The position numbers and the translations under genes are program-made. 64,000 nucleotides of DNA from Taiwanofungus camphoratus (lineage: Eukaryota > Basidiomycota > Agaricomycetes > Polyporales > Taiwanofungaceae). Within the stretch, counting starts at the first letter, position 1. Every line of letters starts with the position of its first letter. Positions 49,774-60,654 of the stretch are shown here, piece by piece. The stretch is from assembly GCA_003999685.1 (NCBI GenBank), contig CP021227.1, positions 930,001 to 994,000 of the forward strand, in the 5' to 3' direction. The notes under the pieces are model-generated. The model ran no database searches. It had not been told where the DNA came from and saw nothing but the letters and a program-made list of their open reading frames with translations.

Positions 49774-51357
49774 TGCTGCACTGCTACCTGGTTGATGATC
49801 CACCCCTTTGTAGCTATGATCTTATGGGGACGGCGCAATATTCTCATAACTGTAAATTATCATGCTCTGGACATGCAACTAATGTTTCCTGCCCGCGTGG
49901 ACTGGGTGCATGTTATGGTGCGTGGCTGTCTGCACGCGCACAGTCAGTTGAGACTGGCTGCTTTACTTTTTACCGTCATGTTTTGACGTACCCTGAGAAC
50001 CACTCCGCAGCCTCTCTTCTGAAGGACTATGGAATAACCTAATTGTCCTCTGTCCTAATGCGCTAGTCCCTCCTCTTGCAACGAAGATTTGTTGACTACG
50101 CACCACGGTCTTGCTAGTTATACCGCTCACCGTTCAACTGAGAAGCGGGTGCCGCCCACAACATCAGTGCTCGGTTCTTCACTTATTCCCAGTTATGGCA
50201 AGCAACGTAGTCAGCGTGGCCAAGTCGGCATGATGGCAAACGGTCAATTCATCTTTATTTTTGTAACGGAAGGCGGTAGCGTTCCGGCATGCCATGACAC
50301 GCTGCTTCAAGGAGCGCCGAGAAAAAGTGTCTGGATTGGAAGAACGACGTATCACGCCTAAGCATAAGTACGGTTCTCCGGGCCACACTCCGTCCTCTTG
50401 TGCTATTGTCACAGCAGCGTGAGTTTTTCGTACTCTCTCGCGGTTAGTACTCTGGATTCTTCATCCGGAGGGGCCACATCGACAGATTAGATCCTTTTCG
50501 GTGCGCAAACGTTAGTCTCACGTGCTAAGAAAATGACAGTGGACAAGCCCGCCTCACCTTAAGTGCAAATACGCATGGCCCACGGGCCACAATCCAGTGA
50601 GTACAGAACGAACTTGGAATCAATGAAAAGATACAAGGATCCTGTAGATCTAATCTGATATGGTGCCATGGAGATGACCCCGCACTCCACAACTGGGGAA
50701 TTTGCCTACTTACGTGCTCGCCGACGCGATCGAGCGAACAATTTCGCGCTCGGGGGATTCTGTAAGTTGCACTCTGATGATCTCTGCCAGCTCGTGTGAC
50801 GACTTGAGAATACGGGTCAAGGCGCGCGCTCGGTGAGCCGAGGGGCCTCGCATCGGAGTGAGACCTCCGGGAAAGGTATTTAAGCGCGTGTAGGCGCACT
50901 GGAAGGGGTGAATCATTGACAACCGCCGATCCTGGGTATGGTTCGAGCTGGTCACTGCAACCTGCCAACAAATAATGTTAGTCCTGCTGAAGAGGTTCCG
51001 AGGCGGGCTGGGTTGTAGAGTATGGAATTCGCGCGCTTTATCTCCCAATCCGTCAACGACGGGTGAGATTTTCCAAGTTCATCTCACTCGTGAAGGTAAC
51101 GTTATGAATCCTGATGTTCGATGGATATACGTTCGTGCCTGGCATGCATCAGCACTGTATACCACGCGCCTCCACCCACATTAGCAGCGCACGGGGCCCA
51201 TGGGACCTGGAGGCAGTGGGGTTCCAGGAGGTGTGCGGGGATACCACGCTGGAAAATCCCTGGAGAAATCAGCCACAGCCGGGCTTCCGAACGCCTAGCC
51301 CAGAGTATGTGTCAACAACCTCCGGAGGACACAAGTGCCCCCTCTTCTGCTGGGACC
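49774..51357. other. Intergenic, no gene supported
   Basis: Minus-strand frames at 50525-51048 overlap each other and show no domain. Near the transporter promoter, GTGGGG (51216-51221) and GCGGGG (51235-51240) match the SYGGRG core bound by CreA-type carbon repressors, and CTCCGGAG (51320-51327) is a palindrome. These short sites could be chance. Confidence 0.35.
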
Positions 51358-51364
51358 TATAAAG
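51358..51364 (+). promoter_or_regulatory. TATA box of the sugar transporter
   Basis: TATAAAG lies 81 bases before the ATG at 51445. Confidence 0.6.
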
Positions 51365-51444
51365 TATACACACACGTCCCCGTCACTCGTTAACTTTTCG
51401 AAAGTTCGTTCTTTACATCACTTCAGTCTTTTTATTTTACGATC

Positions 51445-53663
51445 ATGGCTGGCGGCGCCGTAGCTGTAACGGGCGCGAATGCGAACTTCGCCCATCTCAT
51501 TGACCCAAACAGGAAGTGGTACAACAACAAGCGGTAAGTCTTTCGCTTCCATCCGCTCCGCTTCATGCTGGTACACATGTTGATCAATTCCCTGCGGAAA
51601 GCCTCATATATCTCCACTTTTGGATCCTCCTCCTGTGAGTCCATCAGCGATACTGGTACATAAACGAACATTGACGACAAGACATGCATCGCTAGCCTCA
51701 TCACTTCCTCTACGAATGGCTTCGACAACAGTTTGATGAACAGCTTCCAGTCTCTCGCGCAATGGGAAGACTACTTCAATCACCCTCAGGGCGGGAAATT
51801 GGGCCTGCTCAACGCTATTCAGGTTTGTCGCAGATAGACCGAATATAGTAACCCTATTGCTTATTCCGGCACTGTTAGAACATTGGCTCCCTAGCAGGAT
51901 ATCCCTTCGCACCATACTTGTCGGATGGTATCGGCCGTCGGCCGACAATCTGGATTGGCGCGACTATCATGATTATTGGAGTTTCTGTGCAGACCGCTTC
52001 CCACAGCCTGAGCATGTTCATCGGAGCAAGGTCAGTGTCATACAAACTACAACCGTCGCGCCCGTTAATGATCCTGAATAGGTTCTGCATTGGGTTTGGG
52101 CTCACGTTCGCTGGTAAATCTCGATGCATCTGTAGATCATTTTGGGACAGTAACACTCATGCCGACATTTAGCGAATTCGGCACCGATGCTGGTCACGGA
52201 GGTATCGTACCCAACATACCGAGCTCCTCTCACATCCTTGTACAACTCCCTTTGGTACTCGGGTAACATCGTGTAGGCGTCCACTGCTTATTTGCGGGGT
52301 CTTTTTTGAAGCTGTCTCATTTTTAGTGCGTCATGGACAACATACGGCACCTCACGTATAGCAACTAGCTGGTCATGGCGGATCCCGTCCCTCTTGCAAG
52401 GCCTTCCATCAATCATCCAATTCTTCCTGGTCCTCCTAGCCCCAGAGAGCCCCCGTTGGCTCATATCGAAGGGCAAGGACAGACAGGCGCTCAAGACTCT
52501 TGCATACTACCACGCCGACGGCAATGAACTCGATCCCCTCGTCCAGTACGAGTTCGAGGAAATCAAAGCTGCGCTGGAGCTCGACCGTAGATGTGAGCAT
52601 AAGCTTTCAGCACTAATACCGCCTGACTTCATATCCGCGTGCTTCTGACCTGCTGACCGTCCGCAGCCGCGAACAACGTGGGTTGGCGGTCCCTCGTCGC
52701 GACGCCGGGCAATCGGAAGCGGACCATCATCATCGTGGCCATTGCCTGGTTCTCGCAGTGGTCCGGGAACGGCCTCGTGTCCTTCTACCTGAACAAGGTC
52801 TTTGACACTATCGGCATCACTGATCCTACGACGCAGCTGCTCATTACTGGGTGCGCTTGCTGTGCCGTTGATTGGTGCCGCACGGATGTGACCTCACGTC
52901 CTCATTTCTAATAGCATCCTTGCGATTTGGAACCTTGCGTGGGCCGTTTTTGCGTCGTTCCTGGTCGATCGGGCCGGCCGCCGCAAGCTCTTCCTTACCT
53001 CTGCTACTGGTATCGTGGTGTTTTTCACCATGCAGACCATCTGCTCCGCGCGGTTTGCGATCACCGGCAACCCGGCTGCCGCGCACGCGGTCATCGCGTT
53101 CATCTTCCTGTTCTATGCCCTCTATGAGTGAGTGGCCGTGCGGGACGTTGCAGAGACACCCTTCACGATTACTGACGCGGAAACTGTGATCTCAGCATCG
53201 CGTTCACGCCGTTGATCGTCTCCTACACGGTCGAGATCTTGCCGTACTCGCTGCGCGCGAAGGGCCTCAACGTCTTCAACTTCGTCGTTTCCCTCGCGCT
53301 GATTTTCAACCAGTATGTCAACCCCATTGCGCTCCAGAAGATCGCGTGGAAGTACTACGTACGCCCCCATACTGTGCACATTTTTTGTGTGTTCACCTGG
53401 CGTCCGTCTTCTACCAGATTGTATACTGCTGCTGGGACACGTTCCAGCTCATCTTCCTCTACTTCATGATCGTCGAGACGAAGAACCGGACGCTCGAGGA
53501 GACGGCCGCGCTGTTTGATGGCGAGGACCTCAGCAAGCACGTCGCGGACGTCATTGCAGACGCCACCGAGGCCGACGCAAAACATGATGTGCGCCACGAC
53601 CACCGAGACTACGAAGAGAAGTTGTCTGAGGACTCCGGCTCTACAGCGCCGGAAAAGGCCTGA
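51445..53663 (+). CDS. MFS sugar transporter (lactose permease-like)
   Basis: This is a proton-coupled sugar importer of the plasma membrane. Eleven exons keep phase: 51445-51533, 51602-51634, 51696-51822, 51879-52030, 52082-52113, 52173-52272, 52327-52592, 52667-52850, 52915-53127, 53196-53358 and 53418-53663 (534 residues, normal for the family). Sugar-porter signatures are all present: TSSTNGFDNSLMNSFQ in helix 1, SDGIGRRPTIW in loop 2-3, PESPRWLISKG after helix 6, VDRAGRRKLFL in loop 8-9 and YTVEILPYSLRAKG after helix 10. The C terminus is a charged His/Asp-rich tail. The sequence is closest, by memory, to fungal lactose or disaccharide permeases, but the sugar cannot be fixed. It has a strong TATA box and lies 1.4 kb before an alcohol dehydrogenase on the same strand. 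Confidence 0.93.
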
Positions 53664-55033
53664 GGCATCACCCCCACATAGTTGGCGTACGGGTCGGCGA
53701 CACAGTACCGACCTGCTGTAAGATACATTTTGCGGACACTTGGATGTTAAACACGTTTGCGGCGGTGGGCGTCCGGCGTTGCGGAGGTCACGAGCTAACA
53801 GATAATCTACACATGGCATACGACATTACACCCATCATCATTGACACGGATGCCTCCCTGGAGGTTGTAACAGCACGCACTAATCTAACCCGTCATTTAT
53901 ATAGTACGACTTACATGACTAGTTCCGCAATCAGCACGATCGCTGAGGTTTTTGACGAGTAGCAGAGAGGATCGGCTTCGAACTTGTGAGACATCCTGGC
54001 TTCCACCGACAAGGGAATATGCTAGTCTGCAAAAAATACAGCTCTGAGGTCAGGACAAGCTCCCCACCAGGACCCGCATGGAGCGTATGCGTATTCAGTC
54101 AGCTATAAGCGTCACCGATGTCACCGACAGCGCAATTATCGTCTAGCCGCCCCATTGTTGCTCTCGACGTCTAGAGGCTCCGTTGTCGTCCGCAACAACC
54201 CGAGGCAGTATTCATAAACATCCCGCATTTGTCCGGGACGTTCGATGTCAACTGCGTCACTTACCTGACAGTGACTCACCTGTTGCCTCGAAACTTGGAT
54301 ATGCCTCATTTATGTTCCTCACGGCACGTAAGACCGGTGATGAACGTCGCGAAGGGTCAGATGCTTCATTCCTGTGAGTTGGCGATTCAAGGATAGATTG
54401 CACGTCTTTGGACGACTCGCTCGTTTCCGCCTAGGATGAATGGCAGCGATAAGAGAACGGCTTGGCTTTCAAATTGCAAGGCTCACTTTTGATAGGCGCG
54501 TGAAAAGAACGGTCACATGGTATGCATTGCCAAATTGGGAGACCTGTTTTCGACATGCGCCATTTCTCCACAACGCATTGCGGCTCTGGCCTGACTGTGT
54601 TCATGGCCATACTGCCGCTACCCGACTCCGCTGCCTATGTGGTTTTTGCTGAAACCAGGTGCCTATCCAGCGATAGAGGCCATACGGTCAAGTTTGCAGT
54701 CGGAAAGGCCAGAAGGGCCTATACGAATGACAGCGGCAAACCGCCAAAGGGCCTGCGAATCTCGCCGCGTCTGGCCTCGTCCAAGTCCTCAGCTGGTGTT
54801 TCAAGGCAGAAATATGCCTTCTCGCGCTCGCAGGGGCGATACAATGAATGAAAGCGAGACTAGGCTGGCCGGTGCTCGAGGTCATATGAGATACTACTCC
54901 AAAGTCCCCAGGCCCCTCTCGCGCACATGGGATGGGCCGGAAGCGCTGCGTACTCCTAAATATCATGCTCCCTGCTGTGGACTAGCAGCGGCGGAAGTCA
55001 CGGAGCCGCTCAGGTCAGCCCACATCCAGCGCA
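53664..55033. other. Intergenic, nothing seen
   Basis: Only short overlapping frames without motifs are present between the transporter and the alcohol dehydrogenase promoter. Confidence 0.5.
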
Positions 55034-55040
55034 TATAAAG
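55034..55040 (+). promoter_or_regulatory. TATA box of the alcohol dehydrogenase
   Basis: TATAAAG lies 52 bases before the ATG at 55092. The leader between them is C-rich, as in highly expressed fungal genes. Confidence 0.6.
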
Positions 55041-55091
55041 ACCGCCTTGTGCCCCCTTCAGAGCCCGCAACACCACCCCCTCTTACTCGAT

Positions 55092-56499
55092 ATGTCACCT
55101 CAATTCCAGATTCCCAAGACCCAGAAGGCCGCGGTCGTCGAGGCGACCGACGCGCCCTTGAAGGTCGTCAACGACCATCCCGTCCGTCAGCCCTCGGAGC
55201 TCGCACCCGGCGAGTGCCTCGTCAAGATCGAGTGTACCGGTGTGTGCCATACCGACCTGCACGCGCGCAAGGGAGACTGGCCACTCAAGGCGAAGCTGCC
55301 CCTCGTCGGCGGGCACGAGGTGCACATGCATTCGCCACCGCTACCTCGCACAACGACTGACGACGCATATCGCAGGGTGTCGGCATTGTCGTCGCCATTG
55401 GCGAGCACACGCAGGACTCGCCGGTCAAGCTGGGCGACCGCGTCGGCATCAAGTGGCTCGCGTACTCGTGCTTGGACTGCGAGCAGTGCAGAAAGGGCAT
55501 CGAGCAGAGTACGCGCGCACTGATGACGTCATCATGCTATCCTTTCATGCTGACCCCGTCCCGCGCAATGTTTTAGGCTGTCCCAACGGCAAGCTGAGCG
55601 GCTTCAGCGTCGACGGCACATTCCAGCAGTACGTCGTCTCGTGGGTCAGCCACGTTACCCCGATTCCAGAGAGCATCGCCAGTCCCGAGGCAGCGTCCAT
55701 TCTCTGTGCAGTAAGCGATCATCCAATGTTGCGATTACGAGGCTCATTCCTGGTAGGGAGTCACCGTATACCGCGCCATCAAATATTCGCATCTCAACAT
55801 CGGCGACTGGATCGCGCTCCCAGGCGCGGGCGGAGGACTCGGCCACCTGGCAGTCCAGTACGCAAACGCAATGGGGCTCCGCATCCTCGCCATCGGTACG
55901 TTGCTCCCTTCTTCCCCACATCACGTACTGACACCTGCGCCCCCAGACACCGGCGAGGAGAAGAGGAAGCTCGTCATGAAGCTCGGCGCGGAGAAGTGGA
56001 TTGACTTCAAGCAGTCGAAGGACCTCGTGAAGGACATCCGCGACGCGACGGGTGGGCAGGGCCCGCACGCCGCCGTTGTCACCGCAGCCACCGGCGCCGC
56101 GTACGCGCAGGCCGTGGACTACCTTCGTAACGGTGGGAACCTCATGGTCGTCGGACTTCCCGCACACGCGTCGCTCAGCGCCGACATCTTCTTCACCGTC
56201 ACGAAGAGCATCAACATCTACGGCTCGTACGTCGGGTAAGCGCGTCCCCCGCCCTCGGACACTTGGTCGCTTCGTTGACTATGATCCGCAGCAATCGCCA
56301 AGATGCGAGAGAGGCCCTCGATATCGCGGCCCGTGGCAAGGTCAAGTGCTACTTTGCCCTAAAGCCACTGTCCGCTCTTGCCGAGTAGGTCATTGCTGTC
56401 GCTTCGACGACACTGTACTGACTTTGCGCTTGCAGGACGTATGAAGGTCTCGAAAAGGGTGAGATTGTCGGGCGTGTCGTCCTGGACATGAAAGAATAA
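55092..56499 (+). CDS. Zinc alcohol dehydrogenase, ADH1-like
   Basis: This cytosolic, NAD-dependent enzyme interconverts primary alcohols and aldehydes, chiefly ethanol and acetaldehyde. Seven exons keep phase: 55092-55319, 55376-55508, 55577-55710, 55757-55895, 55947-56235, 56292-56384 and 56436-56499, giving 359 residues, close to yeast ADH1. Catalytic zinc ligands are visible: C52 in GVCHTDLH, His75 in GGHE and the Cys of ILCAG. The structural zinc site is a C-x2-C-x2-C-x7-C lobe ([15 protein letters not shown]). The NAD-binding turn [14 protein letters not shown] follows, then [10 protein letters not shown] and GNLMVVGLP. Codons are strongly GC-rich at third positions, suggesting high expression. 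No damage was seen. Confidence 0.95.
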
Positions 56500-57051
56500 G
56501 CTATGGACTGATATCGCCTGCATGAGGGGAAACGCCGCGAGAAGCTGTAACATTAGATGTTGTATTTTCTTCAACTGTACTTGATCTCACATACTTTACG
56601 CGGCAGCGCAAAAGCTACCCAGTAATTACGTCGCAGTGTCAATTCTCATCCCGCAAGTATTGAGTTGCTCTGGTCACTTTCAGCTGGAATTGAGGCTGTA
56701 AGATGTTCCCTAAGGAATCATCCTGCCTTACGAATCCTGAGGAACACGTTATTTAAGACCAACGTGCCAAGCGTTCTGACTACACGGGGACGAGGTGAGT
56801 CTTCTGCGGTGCCTAGCATGCGACCTAGCCAAGCCTCTCAGAACCCCGCAAACCCCATCCATTCAGCGGAGATCCATACGTCTAACGCGATGTGTCCACG
56901 TATTCAGCGGAGAAAGAGATACAACGAAGCATGACCACTGCATGATCGCCAACTCATTCAAAGATGTGGGTAGCGTAGCGACCCTGCGTCGGGCGCTGGA
57001 ACATCTCTGCAGCGTGTGCCTCGTCGACGGCGTCCTTGTCCATGACTATCT
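56500..57051. other. Intergenic, nothing seen
   Basis: This is the convergent region between the alcohol dehydrogenase and the P450-reductase relic. No supported frame. Confidence 0.5.
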
Positions 57052-60045
57052 TTATGAGTACTTCTCTGACCGCCTGCACCACTTTGCGGGCGCCGCAGGT
57101 ACAGAACTACAAGAGAAGGCAGAACAATGAGCATGTGCTCCGCTGAGATGAAGGAACGTGCCTCGCCTTCGCACTTGAGGCGTACGCCCTATCGATGCAC
57201 TATGCGCAGCTGCCAAAGGCAAGCAGGGCGCCCACTCATGCACATACTTGCAGCCAAACGAGTCCTCCGGAGATCTGGAGAACGCCGGCCGCACGTCGAC
57301 GATCCCGAGCTCCGCCCACGCCTTGAGGTCCGAGTCGGCGTACAGGCAGTCTTCCCGCGGGGCGCGGCACCCGAAGAACACCAGCCACGCGGCTCGCATT
57401 CTTCTACGCCGCGCGTTCATGGAGGAGCCCCGAGGCTGCCGCAAACATCATCATTGGGATGCTCGGGTACGCTGGAGGGCGGAACGCGGCGGACGACGCA
57501 CGCACCGCCATCTGCACCCTGTCGCCGGCGCACAGGCCCGCCAGGAACGTCGACGCGACGGTCAGCGAGACGCGCTGTGCGTCCCACAGCGGCGACGAGG
57601 AAATGAAGTACTGCCGGATGCGCATGAAGGGCTGCATCTGGAGGAGGGAATCTCGATGTCCGGGTTGTCTTCGAGACTGTCTGGAACGCTGAGCCGCTGC
57701 GCCATGACTTTCTCGGCGAAGCCAGCGGAGAGATATCGCAGGACCTCGAGGGAAGCAGGTGAATTCTCGGCTGACATAAGCGTACGCAGGTCACGCGTGG
57801 TGGCGGGCTGAGATAGCTCGACATAGCCCGGGAGCAGAGCACACACACTGATGGGCCTGTCAACCGGCGAAGGTGTCGGGCCAACGGAAGATGGCATAAT
57901 CTTCGACGACAGTCAGACACTACGCATAATTTAATACAGCGACTGACGTGCCTGTTGCTCAGCAGCAAGACGAAACCGTGAGAGATCCCGGTGGGCATCT
58001 CTGACTAGGTTTGAAGGCAGGCTGTATGTAAGACGATCAGCTCTGCACACTGTTGGCACGTGAATGCACTCACATAGCAAGGTAGTCACCAGCGCGTGCG
58101 GCCTTACCCTCAGGCAGCTCAAATTCGGCACGCCACCGTGAGAAGTAGGTATGATCAATTGAGAATCGCTTACCAAGGTGTCTCTTTGGTAGGGTATCTG
58201 GAGCGTTAAGCAGTGTGTTGTCCACCACAATTCCGAGTGTCGCATCCATTTGACGCGAGGCTGCTGTACCAGCATCGGTTATTTTCATCTCGAGACCTCT
58301 GTTGATATTTGCAGCGGCGGATTCTTCCATAAAAAATCGTATTGTATTCATTGCTGTGCGAAGTATGTTTAATTAACAGGGCGGCGAACAGCAGGGGTTT
58401 TTGTATGACTTGCGAAGGCTCTATCCCACTCATCGAGTCTCATCCCAAAAACTGCTCAAAAGCTAGCATCGCGTGCTCCATGCTCTTCTAAGATCTGGTC
58501 GATTGATACAGGCATTCGCTGATACGAATTGATCCAATCACGATTTCCGCAACCTTGGCCAACTCATTGCCTTCCAGACACCTCACCCATGCCACAGAGT
58601 GAGCAGCGTCGTCAGCAGGTTCGCCTGTGTGGCAAAAAGCGTTAAACATTTCATATTACGAGGACGAATAAAGTTACCTTCGAAGGATATCGTGATATTG
58701 ATGAAAAGTCCGTCCGCTGGTACAGGCTTAACGACTGAATCCAGAATTCTTATTGTAGGGCGGATACCTGCTCCCACATTTCAGTTGGATAGCATGTCAC
58801 AAGGAACACATACGAACCGTGCATATGTGTGTCGCTTTCTCTGAGCAAATGTCTTCGAGTCAAGCTATACACAACATAGAGCGGCTGTTTGGGCTCATGA
58901 TCCGAGGTTGGAGGTTTCATAGGGCTCGCTTGGGTCTGTCTGCATCGTCGTGCTTGAGGGATGGCCGAATCTGGCATGACCAAGGGCCTAGCTTTGTCTT
59001 TGCAGGGAATAGCATGAATGTAGAGATCTTCTGGTTTGATTGTGAGCGTCTGCTTGACCTCGAGCTCGTATGACGGATCGTCTATCTCCAGGTCGAACTT
59101 CTGAAAGACAGACGCTAACACGATGATGTTTTCTTGCCAGGCGAAGGCTCGGCCCCGAGCGCGTTTCATGTAAATGGACACATGTCGCCCGGACGGTCTG
59201 CTTATGATGCATGCTCGCATTTCGAAACCAAACGGATTCCGAGTTTTCGGCTAAAAAATGCTCAATATATGGATCATGTTCAAAACATAAGAGTGACTAG
59301 CATGCATTCCGGTAGAACCTGGGTTAACAAGCGTTATGTGTTCCCGGACATTACTCATGGAAAGTGTTGAGCACCCATGTTCTCACCCCAAAGTCTGGGA
59401 TTTCGCATTGTCCTGGATGCTGATACAACAGCTGCTGTTGTTCCCTTCTTACCCAGGTATCAGGTATGATCCCCCGCCGATGATCGTGTCGTAGTCGATC
59501 GAGCACATCTGGGCAGAAGGACCTAGCCGGAACGTCTCACACATTACAAGCTACAAGAAATTAGAACTAAATAGATAGGAAAGTCGGAGGAGCATTCTCA
59601 CCACTAAAATGCGGTAACTTGCCGGGGTTTGAGAGCTGGATTGGCCAAGACATCGTCGATCTCTGCGCGCAGTTTCCCAGTAGCTTCTGATTTTTTAAGG
59701 AAATAGTATATAGTGAAAGTGAGCGTAGCCATCACCACGACTGTAAGCAAATTGAAAGTGTGGATTTCCCGAGAACATACATGGTGTCGTCTCGTGACCT
59801 CCAGAAAGCGAGACTCAGGACTTCAACAACAATGGATGGACACAGAAGATCGCTCGCCAGCAGCGACGAAAGTTGACAACTACGATAAAGGCGATCTTCA
59901 GTAAGTAGAACCATTGATATATGTAGTTGCTCACGTTATTTTTTATTTTCACATCTGATAGACCCTTGTCCGTTTTTGGATCCTTCTGAGAAGCATTCTC
60001 GTTCAGAAGGTCATTCTTACTAATAAGATTAGTCTTGCGGTCCAT
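57052..60045 (-). pseudogene. CYP505-type P450-reductase fusion, decayed
   Basis: Pieces of a self-sufficient fatty-acid hydroxylase (P450 fused to its reductase) run in the right order along the minus strand. From 60045: KDPKTDKGLSD of the I-helix approach; LRAEIDDVLA at about 59670; the ExxR helix (CETFRL) at about 59545; the haem-end helix (RGRAFAWQENIIVL) at about 59150; the reductase linker; FMN-domain marks (KPVPADG, CGNRDW) at 58780-58470; FAD-domain marks (AGDYLAMLPSN, GYVELSQPATTRDL, RIRQYFISSSPL) at 58100-57600; and the NADPH part (FFGCRAPRED, AFSRSPEDSFG) at 57380-57230. The N-terminal half of the P450 is absent, the I-helix Thr motif is lost, an extra segment interrupts the haem region and frames change repeatedly without splice sites. 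Some introns are still readable (58681-58629). It is a non-functional remnant of a host gene. Confidence 0.85.
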
Positions 60046-60654
60046 GATGACTGTTCGTTGTTGAGATTGATGCTAGTACAGGATAGAACACCTCATTCTC
60101 GCTTTCGTTGCCCATGCTAGCGGTGGCTAAAATGTGACGGGAGGCACGTTAGGCAGACTTAACTAAGAAGGCTACCATTGATTGGATGGACGGGTGGTTG
60201 CTTTCCTATGGAATAACATTGACAGGCGTTCAACGGCACCCACTCGGACTTGCGCGACACCATAAATCGAGCTGAAGCTGCCAAGAGGATGTGAACGCAG
60301 GCCTGCACGATCATTCGTGCTGTACGTGAGGAACTCTGGATCTAGTGGACACCCGCCGCGGTGTGAACTCTGCCCAAGCAGTTCAGCAACAGAATTTGGC
60401 AAGTGAAGTTGGATAAATACCTTGGACTTGGGCATATACCGTGATTACCCCCATCACGACCACGTGACTGTCGCGAGCCACTGACGATCATTCTTTCGCG
60501 TTTGTCTCAACCGTGGCTTCAAAGCTTCAACATCCAAGCAACATTTGGGTGGCCTGTGGCCTGTTACACGTGTGACTGTGTGGCCGAACATACTGTAGCA
60601 TTTAAAGCGATCCCAAGGAAACAGGTATGTATCATCACCGATATTTTTAAAGTC
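60046..60654. other. Divergent region between P450 relic and FunK1 gene
   Basis: The P450 homology stops at about 60045. No missing P450 part is seen beyond it. The rest should be the FunK1 promoter and leader. Confidence 0.5.

Noticed and set aside
59815-60045. Minus-strand 76-codon frame as a separate small gene
   Set aside because: Its sequence matches the segment before the I-helix of the P450, so it belongs to the CYP505-type relic.
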